The position numbers were made by a program, and so were the translations under genes. Of a stretch of 64,000 nt of DNA, positions 25,047 through 32,792 are shown in pieces; position 1 is the stretch's first letter; each line of letters begins with the position of its first letter. The DNA is from Alkalibacterium sp049389645 (GTDB lineage: Bacteria; Bacillota; Bacilli; Lactobacillales; Carnobacteriaceae_A). The stretch covers positions 2,046,001 through 2,110,000 of the forward strand of contig NZ_CP186540.1 in NCBI RefSeq assembly GCF_049389645.1. The letters are read 5' to 3'. Below the pieces are notes generated by a model. That model searched no databases and was not told the origin of the DNA. It worked only from the letters and a program-made list of their open reading frames with translations.

Positions 25047-25979
25047 ATGAAACTTTCTAACCAGACATTGAACTGGCTCGAACGAGATTTGAAATGCAAA
25101 GTCATAAACGTTGAACCGCTGTTGGGTGGCACCTCGAGTCGTTTATGGTTGCTGACAGCTCACCAAGGCGGTGAAATCAGTCAGATCGCTTTGAGAGAAT
25201 ATACTGACTTGGAGTGGCTGGCTGTGGAGCCTGAAATCGCTGAACAAGAGGCGAGGAATCTGCTTTCTGCCAGACACTTATCGTTTGCTGTACCGGTATT
25301 ATTAGCAGCAGATCCGTATGCATTCAAGACCACATACCCAACCGTTGCGATGAGTTACATCGCGGGTGATGTCGTGTTGGATCCAGCGGATCGAGCGAAC
25401 TGGATAGAAAAATTAGCTGAAACTTTGGCACAATTGCACACAAACGAAATCGATGTGCCGTATGAGTATATTCGTTACTTCGATCCAGTCACCGAGGTCA
25501 AAGCGGTCTGGTCAACGTGTCCTGAATTATGGAAGCAGGCTTTCGACTATTTAAACCAGAAGAAACAGCCGGAAAGCAACCCCATCTTTATTCACCGTGA
25601 TTTCCATCCGACGAATGTCTTGTTCAAAGACAAGAATATCAGTGGGGTCGTCGATTGGTCAAACGCATGCATGGGACCGAGAGAGGTCGACGTGGCACAT
25701 TGCCGGTGGAACCTTACGATGCTGTACGGCTTGAACGTTGCAGATGAATTTCTAGAAGCGTATCTAAAATACAGTACACTCCAGAAGTACGACCCATACT
25801 GGGACTTGGAAGCATTAGGGAATGTCTATACCGAAGAGCCGCCTGCAGTTTATGCGGGATGGAAAGCCTTTGGAAAGACAAACATAACGGCAGCACTCAT
25901 GCGTGAGCGAATGGATGCTTTTCTAGTGCAGGCTTTAGAAAAAATCAAGAATGATCCAAAGGAAATCCAACAACTATAA
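25047..25979 (+). CDS. APH-family (aminoglycoside/choline kinase-like) phosphotransferase
   Basis: The 310-residue protein has the APH kinase fold. The catalytic loop is H183-R-D185-F-H-P-T-N190, and the metal-binding motif follows as 'GVVDWSNACMGPREVDVAHCRWNL'. The N-lobe has a glycine-containing 'LLGGTSSRLW' loop. Most chromosomal members phosphorylate small metabolites rather than antibiotics, and nothing here points to resistance. Start after a perfect AAGGAGGG. The next gene (YihY type) begins 60 bp downstream, so the two may form an operon. Confidence 0.85.
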   Translation: MKLSNQTLNWLERDLKCKVINVEPLLGGTSSRLWLLTAHQGGEISQIALREYTDLEWLAVEPEIAEQEARNLLSARHLSFAVPVLLAADPYAFKTTYPTVAMSYIAGDVVLDPADRANWIEKLAETLAQLHTNEIDVPYEYIRYFDPVTEVKAVWSTCPELWKQAFDYLNQKKQPESNPIFIHRDFHPTNVLFKDKNISGVVDWSNACMGPREVDVAHCRWNLTMLYGLNVADEFLEAYLKYSTLQKYDPYWDLEALGNVYTEEPPAVYAGWKAFGKTNITAALMRERMDAFLVQALEKIKNDPKEIQQL

Positions 25980-26039
25980 ACCAAGTTATAAAGCTTTTGA
26001 CCCGTTTGTGAACGAGTGTGAAGCAAGAAGGGAACAAAC

Positions 26040-26915
26040 ATGTTTAGTTTTAATGAAATCAAGAAACGTATTCCAAAAATGGAATGGGTCATGGAAATCA
26101 GTACACGAGTACGTGAAGGAGAAATCTGGCAGCATTCAACGTTTGTCACTTATTACGTCTTGCTCACACTCTTTCCATTGATCGTCGGCATAATCAATGT
26201 TTTACAACAATTCAATCAGGAAATAACCGGACTGTCATGGTTCGTTTACCGAATCGCACCGGAGCCGCTGGCCGAACAAATAATCGAAGATATGCTCCGG
26301 ATTTATGAAAGTTCCAACGTCGGGATACTGATCGTCGCCGGTGTTTCAACAATGTGGACCGTCAGTTGGACGATGGCGGCCATTTTAATGGGTCTCAATA
26401 AAGCCTATGGGGTGAAGAATCGCAACAACATTGTCATTCTCCGCATACTGGCTTTTTTCCTGACCCTGGTCTTTGCGGTCTGGATAACGTTCGTCGTCTA
26501 TTTCATTCAGATATTCAGCACGACGACCGCCGGACGCTGGACACTGTTCCTGCCACTCGTCTTCATAACGTTTTGCCTGCTGTATTACCTGGTTCCGAAT
26601 GTAAGACAGCCGTTCAAAGCAGTCATACCAGGCGCGCTCTTTTCAACGGGCTCGTTACTGATCGGCATTGTCGGTTACCGTCTGTTCATTTACCAACTCC
26701 CCGATGATTCCACTTTCTTTACATTGACGGGGAGCTTCATGGTCATGTTAGCCATCCTTCAGAAGTTGTCACTGGCGATTCTGGCCGGTGGAACAGTCAA
26801 TGCGACCATTATACGGATGACAAATGGCGGTGTTGTTGCGAAAGGGGATACCAGCAAATTCCTGAAATTTCTACGTCGCATAGGTATCGGTAAATGGGTG
26901 GGGTTAAATCGTTAG
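26040..26915 (+). CDS. YihY/BrkB-family inner-membrane protein
   Basis: The 291-residue protein has about six hydrophobic segments and matches the YihY/virulence-factor-BrkB family (once mis-named RNase BN): 'FVTYYVLLTLFPLIVGIINVLQQ', 'VSTMWTVSWTMAAILMGLNKAYG', 'LLYYLVPNVRQPFKAVIPGALFSTGSLLIGIVGYRLFI', 'LTGSFMVMLAILQKLSLAILAGGTVNA'. The biochemical role is unsettled; transport or envelope maintenance is likely. The start follows GAAGGGAACA. No terminator is evident right after the gene, but a long interrupted hairpin lies at 26980-27051. Confidence 0.87.
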   Translation: MFSFNEIKKRIPKMEWVMEISTRVREGEIWQHSTFVTYYVLLTLFPLIVGIINVLQQFNQEITGLSWFVYRIAPEPLAEQIIEDMLRIYESSNVGILIVAGVSTMWTVSWTMAAILMGLNKAYGVKNRNNIVILRILAFFLTLVFAVWITFVVYFIQIFSTTTAGRWTLFLPLVFITFCLLYYLVPNVRQPFKAVIPGALFSTGSLLIGIVGYRLFIYQLPDDSTFFTLTGSFMVMLAILQKLSLAILAGGTVNATIIRMTNGGVVAKGDTSKFLKFLRRIGIGKWVGLNR

Positions 26916-26979
26916 TTTGTGTACAGATAATAAAATGTGAATAAACTTTTCACAATTAACAGCTTTACAAAATAAATGA

Positions 26980-27051
26980 GCTGAAGGAGATTTTTTTCCT
27001 GTTTTAAAAGGGTTTAATGATTATTGAGACGAATTAAAACAGGCCTTCAGC
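26980..27051. repeat. Long interrupted inverted repeat
   Basis: GCTGAAGG (26980-26987) and CCTGTTTTAA (26998-27007) pair with TTAAAACAGG (27034-27043) and CCTTCAGC (27044-27051). This gives two stacked perfect stems (8 and 10 bp) with a 10-nt T-rich bulge on the left arm only. The rest of the 26916-27216 gap shows nothing else recognisable. Confidence 0.7.
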
Positions 27052-27216
27052 CAGGTAAACGATTACAGGAAATCGAAATAGCTTGTTGCGCTTTATTAAT
27101 AGAACCAGTAAAATGACTTATAAATCCACTGATGACTTCAAAAATGGTTAGCGATCGTTGAACGCATCGTATGCAATAGCCGAAGCAAGCATTAGAAAAT
27201 AGAAAGAAGTGATTCA

Positions 27217-27852
27217 ATGGAAGAAGCAAACGGTGGATCAATGGATATGATCATGAAAGCTTTGGACTGGCTGGTTACACTAGCGTATTTAAATTTGCTG
27301 TGGTTAGGTTTTTCTTTGTTGGGATTAATAGTCCTCGGAGTGGGTCCAGCTACATTCGCTGTGCATTCAATCGTGAAAAAGAAACTCAAACAAGGAGACT
27401 TGTCTCATATCTTTACGAAATTCAAGCATGAATTCAAAAAACATTTCAAAGACGGAAACATTTATTTCGGGCTGGTCACGGCTGCCACTTTATTTATTTA
27501 TGTAGATATAAGAGTCATTCAAGCCTTGCCGCAGAACAGTTTCATCCAGATCGTCGTTTTACCGGCACTCATCATCTTAAGCGCTTTAGTATTGATCGTT
27601 GCCACATTCACTCTGGGTATCTATTTTGAGTTCGATCATCCATTGCTGAAAAGCATCAAAGACGGTTTTTGGCTCGCACTTATCTCTCCTGTGGCAGGCC
27701 TTGTCATGGTTCATACATTCTTAGTGGGATTCCTTATTTATGCTTATATACCGGCACTCATGCTTTTTTATTCGTTGTCGTTCTACGCCTTTATCACGCA
27801 ATGGGTCATGTCAAAAACGTTCAAAAGAATAAAAAAGAAGAAATATTTGTAA
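27217..27852 (+). CDS. YesL-like (DUF624) membrane protein
   Basis: The 211-residue protein has about five transmembrane segments and an N-terminal 'ALDWLVTLAYLNLLWLGFSLLGLIVLGVGPATFAVHSIV', typical of DUF624/YesL proteins. These are regularly encoded beside LacI-type regulators and CUT1 sugar ABC transporters for polysaccharide breakdown products, but their molecular role is unknown. Here it lies immediately before the LacI gene of the beta-glucan locus, so it is best treated as the first member of that locus. Start after GAAAGAAG; weaker than neighbours. Confidence 0.8.
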   Translation: MEEANGGSMDMIMKALDWLVTLAYLNLLWLGFSLLGLIVLGVGPATFAVHSIVKKKLKQGDLSHIFTKFKHEFKKHFKDGNIYFGLVTAATLFIYVDIRVIQALPQNSFIQIVVLPALIILSALVLIVATFTLGIYFEFDHPLLKSIKDGFWLALISPVAGLVMVHTFLVGFLIYAYIPALMLFYSLSFYAFITQWVMSKTFKRIKKKKYL

Positions 27853-27859
27853 TAATTTG

Positions 27860-27906
27860 TTGACATCGATTTCATAGTGCGATATAGTACTTATGTAAAG
27901 CGCTTT
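27860..27906 (+). promoter_or_regulatory. LacI gene promoter with AAAGCGCTTT operator
   Basis: TTGACA (27860-27865) and TATAGT (27883-27888) are spaced 17 nt, nearly consensus. The palindrome AAAGCGCTTT (27897-27906) lies at the expected transcription start, suggesting autoregulation or CcpA control. Confidence 0.72.
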
Positions 27907-27924
27907 CGATTGGAGAAGTTTAAC

Positions 27925-28929
27925 ATGGTGACAATTTATGATATCGCTGAGCATGCAGGTTACTCTATAGCGACGGTCTCCAAAGCCTTGAACAATAAGA
28001 AGGTAAGTGAGAAAGCGAGACGAAAGATATTGGCTTCAGTTGAAGAACTGCATTACACGCCAAATTCTTCAGCTCGAACCTTAGCAACGAATAAATCTTG
28101 GATGATCGGTGTAGTATTCGGAGAAAATCTTGGAATTGGTATTGCCCATCCATTTTTCGGTCAAGTTATTGAAGGATTCAAAAAACATGCCGAATTGTAT
28201 AATTACGATTTGCTTTTTGTTTCAAGACATATGGGTCTGCAACAAGAAACCTACAGACACTTGCTCCACCGAGGCGTTGACGGAATCGTTATTGTCCAAT
28301 CGCACGGAGAAGATGAAATCAAAAAGATAGATCACATGATACCAACGGTTTACATTGATAGACCGACCAACGAATCGGGAACTGTTTACAGCGACAACCA
28401 GTCAGGAAGTCGGTTAGCGGTCAACCACTTAGTTGAGAACGGTCACACTAAAATCGCTCATATCATGGGTAATCAAACAACGTTCGCCGGTATTGAACGC
28501 GCAATTGGGTTCAAGAAAGCTATGAACGCACATGGTTTACCTGTTAGAGAAGAATATTTGGTCGACGGTGGGTTTTACTCACAAGCCGGCGGTAGAGAAG
28601 CAATGATTCGCCTGTTATCTTTAAAAGATAAACCAACAGCCGTCTATGTTGCCGGAGATGAAATGGCTATTGCAGCTATGAAAGTCACGAAAGAATCGGG
28701 ACTAAAAGTTCCGGAAGATATATCATTTGTCGGTTTTGATGATATCAAAATAGCACAGCACGTTGATCCAGCGTTAACTACGATTCGTCAAGACAAAGAA
28801 TTGATCGGACAACAAGCCGCTATTATATTGCTCGATAAAATTGCCGCTAAAGATTCATCTGAAATTATTAATAAAAAAATGGTGCCTGTATCTTTGATAA
28901 AAAGAGAGTCAGTCCATCGCCTTGCTTAA
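27925..28929 (+). CDS. LacI-family regulator of the beta-glucan locus
   Basis: The 334-residue protein has a LacI HTH at residues 3-22 ('IYDIAEHAGYSIATVSKALN'), a hinge at about 45-58, and a sugar-binding domain ('GRGIAHPFFGQ'-like start, 'DGIVIVQSHG', 'GFDDIKIAQHVDPALTTIRQ'). It should repress the downstream transporter and hydrolase genes until an oligosaccharide is present. Perfect TTAAGCGCTTAA palindromes sit at 28956 and 29087 between it and the solute-binding protein gene. ATG 27925 follows GGAGAAG; an in-frame start at 27877 would lie inside the promoter. Confidence 0.93.
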   Translation: MVTIYDIAEHAGYSIATVSKALNNKKVSEKARRKILASVEELHYTPNSSARTLATNKSWMIGVVFGENLGIGIAHPFFGQVIEGFKKHAELYNYDLLFVSRHMGLQQETYRHLLHRGVDGIVIVQSHGEDEIKKIDHMIPTVYIDRPTNESGTVYSDNQSGSRLAVNHLVENGHTKIAHIMGNQTTFAGIERAIGFKKAMNAHGLPVREEYLVDGGFYSQAGGREAMIRLLSLKDKPTAVYVAGDEMAIAAMKVTKESGLKVPEDISFVGFDDIKIAQHVDPALTTIRQDKELIGQQAAIILLDKIAAKDSSEIINKKMVPVSLIKRESVHRLA

Positions 28930-28955
28930 GCAGGGTACCATTTTATTAAAATAAG

Positions 28956-29098
28956 TTAAGCGCTTAAGGCGAAAAAAAAGGGGTCCAGAAGAAATAAAGG
29001 GGTGAAGTTATAGAATATAGGAGTTGTTAGCGATAACATCTGTGTTTTTAGTTCATAAATCAATAACTTTTTATTTAAGACTGCGGTTAAGCGCTTAA
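28956..29098 (+). promoter_or_regulatory. Operator region of the beta-glucan transporter genes
   Basis: The 349-bp gap contains two perfect TTAAGCGCTTAA palindromes (28956-28967 and 29087-29098), 131 bp apart, and between them TGTTAGCGATAACA (29025-29038), which fits the cre consensus at 13 of 14 positions. The pair could support repressor looping, with CcpA adding catabolite control. A TTGACA lies at 29110-29115, but no good -10 follows at the right distance. Confidence 0.65.
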
Positions 29099-29278
29099 GG
29101 TTGATTAGCTTGACAAATTAACCGACAATGCTCGTGGTTACCAACGTCTATTTTAAGTCAGCACTCATTTTGACCCATTTTACAAGAACAAAAGACTTAC
29201 CAGTGCTTACTGGCAAGTTGATGCAGATACTTATTTCAATCAGTTCAAAATAAACAACCATACATTAGGAGGAAGACA

Positions 29279-30634
29279 ATGAAAAACTCATGGAAATTAG
29301 CAACTTTATTATGTGGAGCAGTTCTATTAACAGCTTGTGGTTCAGATGATAACGGAGATACAGCTGAAACCGGCGACACGGGTAACGATACAGAAACAAC
29401 CGCAGACAGTGGCGAAGTCGATTTAGTCATCAACTCATTTACAGACGAATTACAATACCCAATCGATGTATTTGAAGAAAGACACGGCGTAAACATCGAC
29501 TTACAAATCATCCCTACTGAAAACTACGTAGATACATTACGTCCGGCTCTTGAATCAGGCAGTGGTGCACCAGACCTATTTACAGCTGAAATCATTTACC
29601 TGCTTGACTGGGCAGAACAAGACTATTGGGCAGACCTAGGTGAATTTGGCGTTGAAGATTGGTCAGATGATTATCCTGAATATGCTTGGGAATTAGGACG
29701 CAGTCAAGATGGAGAAATGAAAGCTTTAACATGGCAGGTAACACCAGGTGGAATCTTCTACCGTAGAAGCATCGCTGAAGAAGTATTTGGAACAGACGAT
29801 CCAGATGCAATGGCAGAACAGTTCTCTACAATGGACGGGTTAATGGATGCCGGCGAACAATTGAAACAAGCTGGATACCGCTTATTCCCGGATGAAGGAT
29901 CTGTTTCACCATTTACAATGGGAAATAACCCACAACCTTGGGTCGATGAAGATGAAAACTTAGTGATGACAGACGAACGCATGTCTTACTTCGACTACGC
30001 AAAAGAATTAAGAGACAACGAATATACAGCATTAGCACCAGCATGGTCTCCAGCTTGGTTCGCATCATTCAATGAACCAATCACATACAACGCTGGTTGG
30101 GATGAGATGGAAGAAGATTCAGATGGTATGACAGAAGTATTCGGTGTGTCACTTCCATCATGGGGCTTACCTCACGTTCTTAAAACAGATGCAACTGAAA
30201 CTGCAGGCGACTGGGCAGTTACAAGTGGTCCATCATCATACTTCGGTGGCGGAACATGGATCGGTATTTATGAAGGATCAGAAAACAAAGATTTGGCATT
30301 CGAATTTATCCAAATGTTAGTCCACGACGAAGAATTCCTGGAAGAATGGGTTCAAGAAACTGGAGATGTATTGAGCTATCAACCAGTGATGGATACAATT
30401 TCTGAAGGATATGAAGATGAATTCCTAGGCGGACAAAACCATTATGACTACTTCTTAGCAGAAGCAGAAAACATTGATGCAAGTAACGTTACACGTTATG
30501 ATCAGCGTTTAGAGCAAATGTTTGGAGCAGCTGTTGGTTCATATGTTGATGGCAGCTACAGTAGAGATGAAGCACTTGAATCATTCTACGCTGAAGTGCA
30601 AAACGCATATCCACAAATCACAGTTCCTGAATAA
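29279..30634 (+). CDS. Sugar ABC transporter substrate-binding lipoprotein
   Basis: The 451-residue protein has a lipoprotein signal with lipobox 'LLTAC' (C20), an acidic linker, and a type-1 extracellular solute-binding domain: 'DVFEERHGVNIDLQIIP', 'GSGAPDLFTAEIIYLLDWAEQ', 'KALTWQVTPGGIFYRRSIAEEVFGTDDP', 'GGGTWIGIYEGSENKDLAFEFIQML'. Abundant aromatic residues fit binding of an oligosaccharide. Downstream genes are the two permeases and beta-glucan-active enzymes, so beta-glucan oligosaccharides are the likely ligand. Start after a perfect AGGAGG. Codon use is more AT-biased than in the enzyme genes downstream, which fits high expression. Confidence 0.93.
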   Translation: MKNSWKLATLLCGAVLLTACGSDDNGDTAETGDTGNDTETTADSGEVDLVINSFTDELQYPIDVFEERHGVNIDLQIIPTENYVDTLRPALESGSGAPDLFTAEIIYLLDWAEQDYWADLGEFGVEDWSDDYPEYAWELGRSQDGEMKALTWQVTPGGIFYRRSIAEEVFGTDDPDAMAEQFSTMDGLMDAGEQLKQAGYRLFPDEGSVSPFTMGNNPQPWVDEDENLVMTDERMSYFDYAKELRDNEYTALAPAWSPAWFASFNEPITYNAGWDEMEEDSDGMTEVFGVSLPSWGLPHVLKTDATETAGDWAVTSGPSSYFGGGTWIGIYEGSENKDLAFEFIQMLVHDEEFLEEWVQETGDVLSYQPVMDTISEGYEDEFLGGQNHYDYFLAEAENIDASNVTRYDQRLEQMFGAAVGSYVDGSYSRDEALESFYAEVQNAYPQITVPE

Positions 30635-30644
30635 TAAAAAATTC

Positions 30645-30690
30645 ACATAGGGGGCGAGCTAAGCTAATTAGCGCCCCCCCTATATTTTAT
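30645..30690 (+). terminator. Hairpin after the binding-protein gene
   Basis: A GC-rich hairpin (TAGGGGGCG...CGCCCCCCCTA) starts 10 bp after the stop and is followed by TATTTT. Such hairpins commonly raise binding-protein mRNA over permease mRNA. Confidence 0.7.
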
Positions 30691-30721
30691 AAAGTAGAAA
30701 AGTAAAGTTTTTGACTTAGTA

Positions 30722-30812
30722 GTGTCTAGCAGTTAAAGCCAGACACCTCATGAAAAAAGATGAAGGAACCCATTGCGCAGTATGCTCATTCGGGGTTTCC
30801 TTCTCTATTTTT
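30722..30812 (+). terminator. Two further hairpins before the permease genes
   Basis: GTGTCT...AGACAC (30722-30746) and GAAGGAACCC...GGGTTTCCTTC (30762-30803) followed by TCTATTTTTC. Together with 30645-30690 they imply strong attenuation between binding protein and permeases. Confidence 0.6.
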
Positions 30813-30869
30813 CAAGAGTATCTGAGCGGCTTGACCTGCTTTTCTTAGCATAGAAAGGAAAAGATTACT

Positions 30870-31784
30870 ATGACTAAAAATAACAATCGGGCTTATTTCT
30901 TCATCGCTCCATTCGTTATCGTGTTTCTATCATTTAATATTTATCCCATTTTACTTACGTTTTACTACTCCCTAACAAACTATACAGGGATGGGCGGAAT
31001 TGAGAACGCTGATTTTATTGGTGCGGATAACTATAGACGGCTGATTCAAGATGATTTCTTCTTCCAGGCATTCTTTAATACCCTTAAGATTTGGGGAGCG
31101 AACTTCGCTATTCAAATTACTATTGCTATGGGATTAGCGTTACTGTTTTCTGATTTACGGTTGAAGTTGAAAGGTTTGAATACTTTTAGAGCCCTTTTCT
31201 TCCTGCCGAATATCATTACCATTGCATCCGTGGCATTACTTTTCAGCATCTTACTGGACTGGAACTACGGCGCACTGAATCAAATGTTACTTAGCTTAGG
31301 CTTGATCAATCGCCCAATCAACTGGCTAAATGATCCAGTGATGGCACAAGGATCAGTCGCTTTGATCGGTGCATGGATGTGGTTTGGGAATACGTTCATC
31401 ATTCTGATGGCTGGTATTTCAGGTATTCCAAAAGATTTTTACGAAGCAGCTTTCATTGATGGAGCTAACTGGTGGGATTCGTTCACTAAAATAACACTGC
31501 CTCAATTGAAACCTATTTTACTGTATGTGTTGATCACATCGATCATTGGTGGGTTACAGATATTCGATTTACCACTGCTTTTAACAGATGGAAGAGGAGC
31601 ACCCCGAGGCGCGTTGAACACGATGGTCATATATCTTTACAATCAAGGGTTCAGTTACAGCAACTTCGGTTACGCCGCAACGATTGCTTACGGACTCTTT
31701 ATCATAACCATCATTTTTTCAGCAATCACCTTTAAAACAATGTACCGCGGTCAAGTGAAAGTTAAGAATGGAGGGAAGAAATAA
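30870..31784 (+). CDS. Sugar ABC transporter permease (MalF/UgpA type)
   Basis: The 304-residue protein has six predicted membrane helices and the cytoplasmic EAA loop 'YEAAFIDGANWWDSFTKITLPQLKP', which docks the ATPase. It is the first of two CUT1-type permeases that form the membrane channel for the binding protein at 29279. Start after AGAAAGGAAAAG. The second permease begins two bases after its stop codon, indicating coupled translation. No ATPase gene is present in the locus, so a general MsmK/UgpC-like ATPase encoded elsewhere is expected. Confidence 0.93.
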   Translation: MTKNNNRAYFFIAPFVIVFLSFNIYPILLTFYYSLTNYTGMGGIENADFIGADNYRRLIQDDFFFQAFFNTLKIWGANFAIQITIAMGLALLFSDLRLKLKGLNTFRALFFLPNIITIASVALLFSILLDWNYGALNQMLLSLGLINRPINWLNDPVMAQGSVALIGAWMWFGNTFIILMAGISGIPKDFYEAAFIDGANWWDSFTKITLPQLKPILLYVLITSIIGGLQIFDLPLLLTDGRGAPRGALNTMVIYLYNQGFSYSNFGYAATIAYGLFIITIIFSAITFKTMYRGQVKVKNGGKK

Positions 31785-31786
31785 TC

Positions 31787-32614
31787 ATGAGAAATTTAAA
31801 AATAGCTAGAGGCGTGATTTATTTCTTCCTCATCTTGTTAGTCATCATCTGTTTCATCCCTTTTTATATGATGATCGTGAATGCTACTCGTTCAAACTCT
31901 GAAATCATAAGAGGGTTTTCACTTGTACCAAGTAGCTATTTGATGGAAAACTACGCAACACTCGAGAGTTATATCAGTATCTGGGTCGGTTTTAGAAACA
32001 GTTTGATTATTGCTGTTTCAGTAACAGTACTTAACTCTTATTTCTCAGCTTTAACAGCCTTTGCCCTTGTGGTCTATCAATTTAAAGGCAAAAACGTCAT
32101 CTTCGTCACGTTTATCGTCATGATGATGGTTCCTGGACAACTTGGCTTGATCGGTTTATATGATTTAGCAAGTACATTCGGTCTTTTAGATACCTACTGG
32201 CCTTTGATCATTCCGGCAATCGCAGCACCGTTTACCGTGTTCTTCTTTAGACAATACTTGATCACTTCAATGCCGATGTCTATTTTGGAATCCGGTCGAA
32301 TGGACGGCGCCGGTGAAACATACATGTTCCACCGATTAGTGGTACCGATTTTAAGTCCGGCGATTGCGACAATGGGAATCTTTACGTTTATCGGTTCATG
32401 GAATAACTTCCTGTTCCCATTAGTTATCATTCGTTCACCAAGACTGTACACTTTACCGATCATGATCAGACAATTACAAGGATCACCGGTTGCTCAAAAC
32501 TTAGGTGCAATTTACTTGGGTATTGCTATTTCCGTGGTGCCTATCATGGTTGCTTTCTTGTTCTTATCTAAATACATCATCTCCAGTATCTCTGCAGGTG
32601 CGGTAAAAGGATAA
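31787..32614 (+). CDS. Sugar ABC transporter permease (MalG/UgpE type)
   Basis: The 275-residue protein has six predicted helices and the EAA loop 'ILESGRMDGAGETYMFHRLVVPILSPAIA'. It pairs with the upstream permease. The N-terminal 'IARGVIYFFLILLVIICFIPFYMMIVNATRSNSEI' is typical of CUT1 second permeases. Start after GGAGGGAAG. A strong terminator follows, so the enzyme genes downstream use their own promoter. Confidence 0.93.
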   Translation: MRNLKIARGVIYFFLILLVIICFIPFYMMIVNATRSNSEIIRGFSLVPSSYLMENYATLESYISIWVGFRNSLIIAVSVTVLNSYFSALTAFALVVYQFKGKNVIFVTFIVMMMVPGQLGLIGLYDLASTFGLLDTYWPLIIPAIAAPFTVFFFRQYLITSMPMSILESGRMDGAGETYMFHRLVVPILSPAIATMGIFTFIGSWNNFLFPLVIIRSPRLYTLPIMIRQLQGSPVAQNLGAIYLGIAISVVPIMVAFLFLSKYIISSISAGAVKG

Positions 32615-32625
32615 GCTTGGACATC

Positions 32626-32671
32626 AAAAGTACTATCATCTATGTGTTTTGTAGAGCATAGTACTTTTTTT
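32626..32671 (+). terminator. Terminator of the transporter genes
   Basis: AAAAGTACTAT/ATAGTACTTTTTTT hairpin with a long loop and a T-run. Confidence 0.85.
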
Positions 32672-32699
32672 GTGAAAAATTTGACCGAAAAGTCATGAT

Positions 32700-32728
32700 T
32701 TCACAGCTCGAATCACTATATTTATACT
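32700..32728 (+). promoter_or_regulatory. Putative promoter of GH30-phosphorylase genes
   Basis: TTCACA (32700-32705) and TATACT (32723-32728) are 17 nt apart. No TTAAGCGCTTAA operator is visible here, so control may differ from that of the transporter genes. Confidence 0.5.
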
Positions 32729-32792
32729 CGAAATCAAACGGAAAAACGAATTATTTTTACACTCAACTACAACGTGGAGGATGATGAAATAG

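Noticed and set aside
25047..25979. Aminoglycoside resistance kinase
   Set aside because: Only the general APH fold is shared; chromosomal context and lack of resistance-type motifs give no support for antibiotic specificity.
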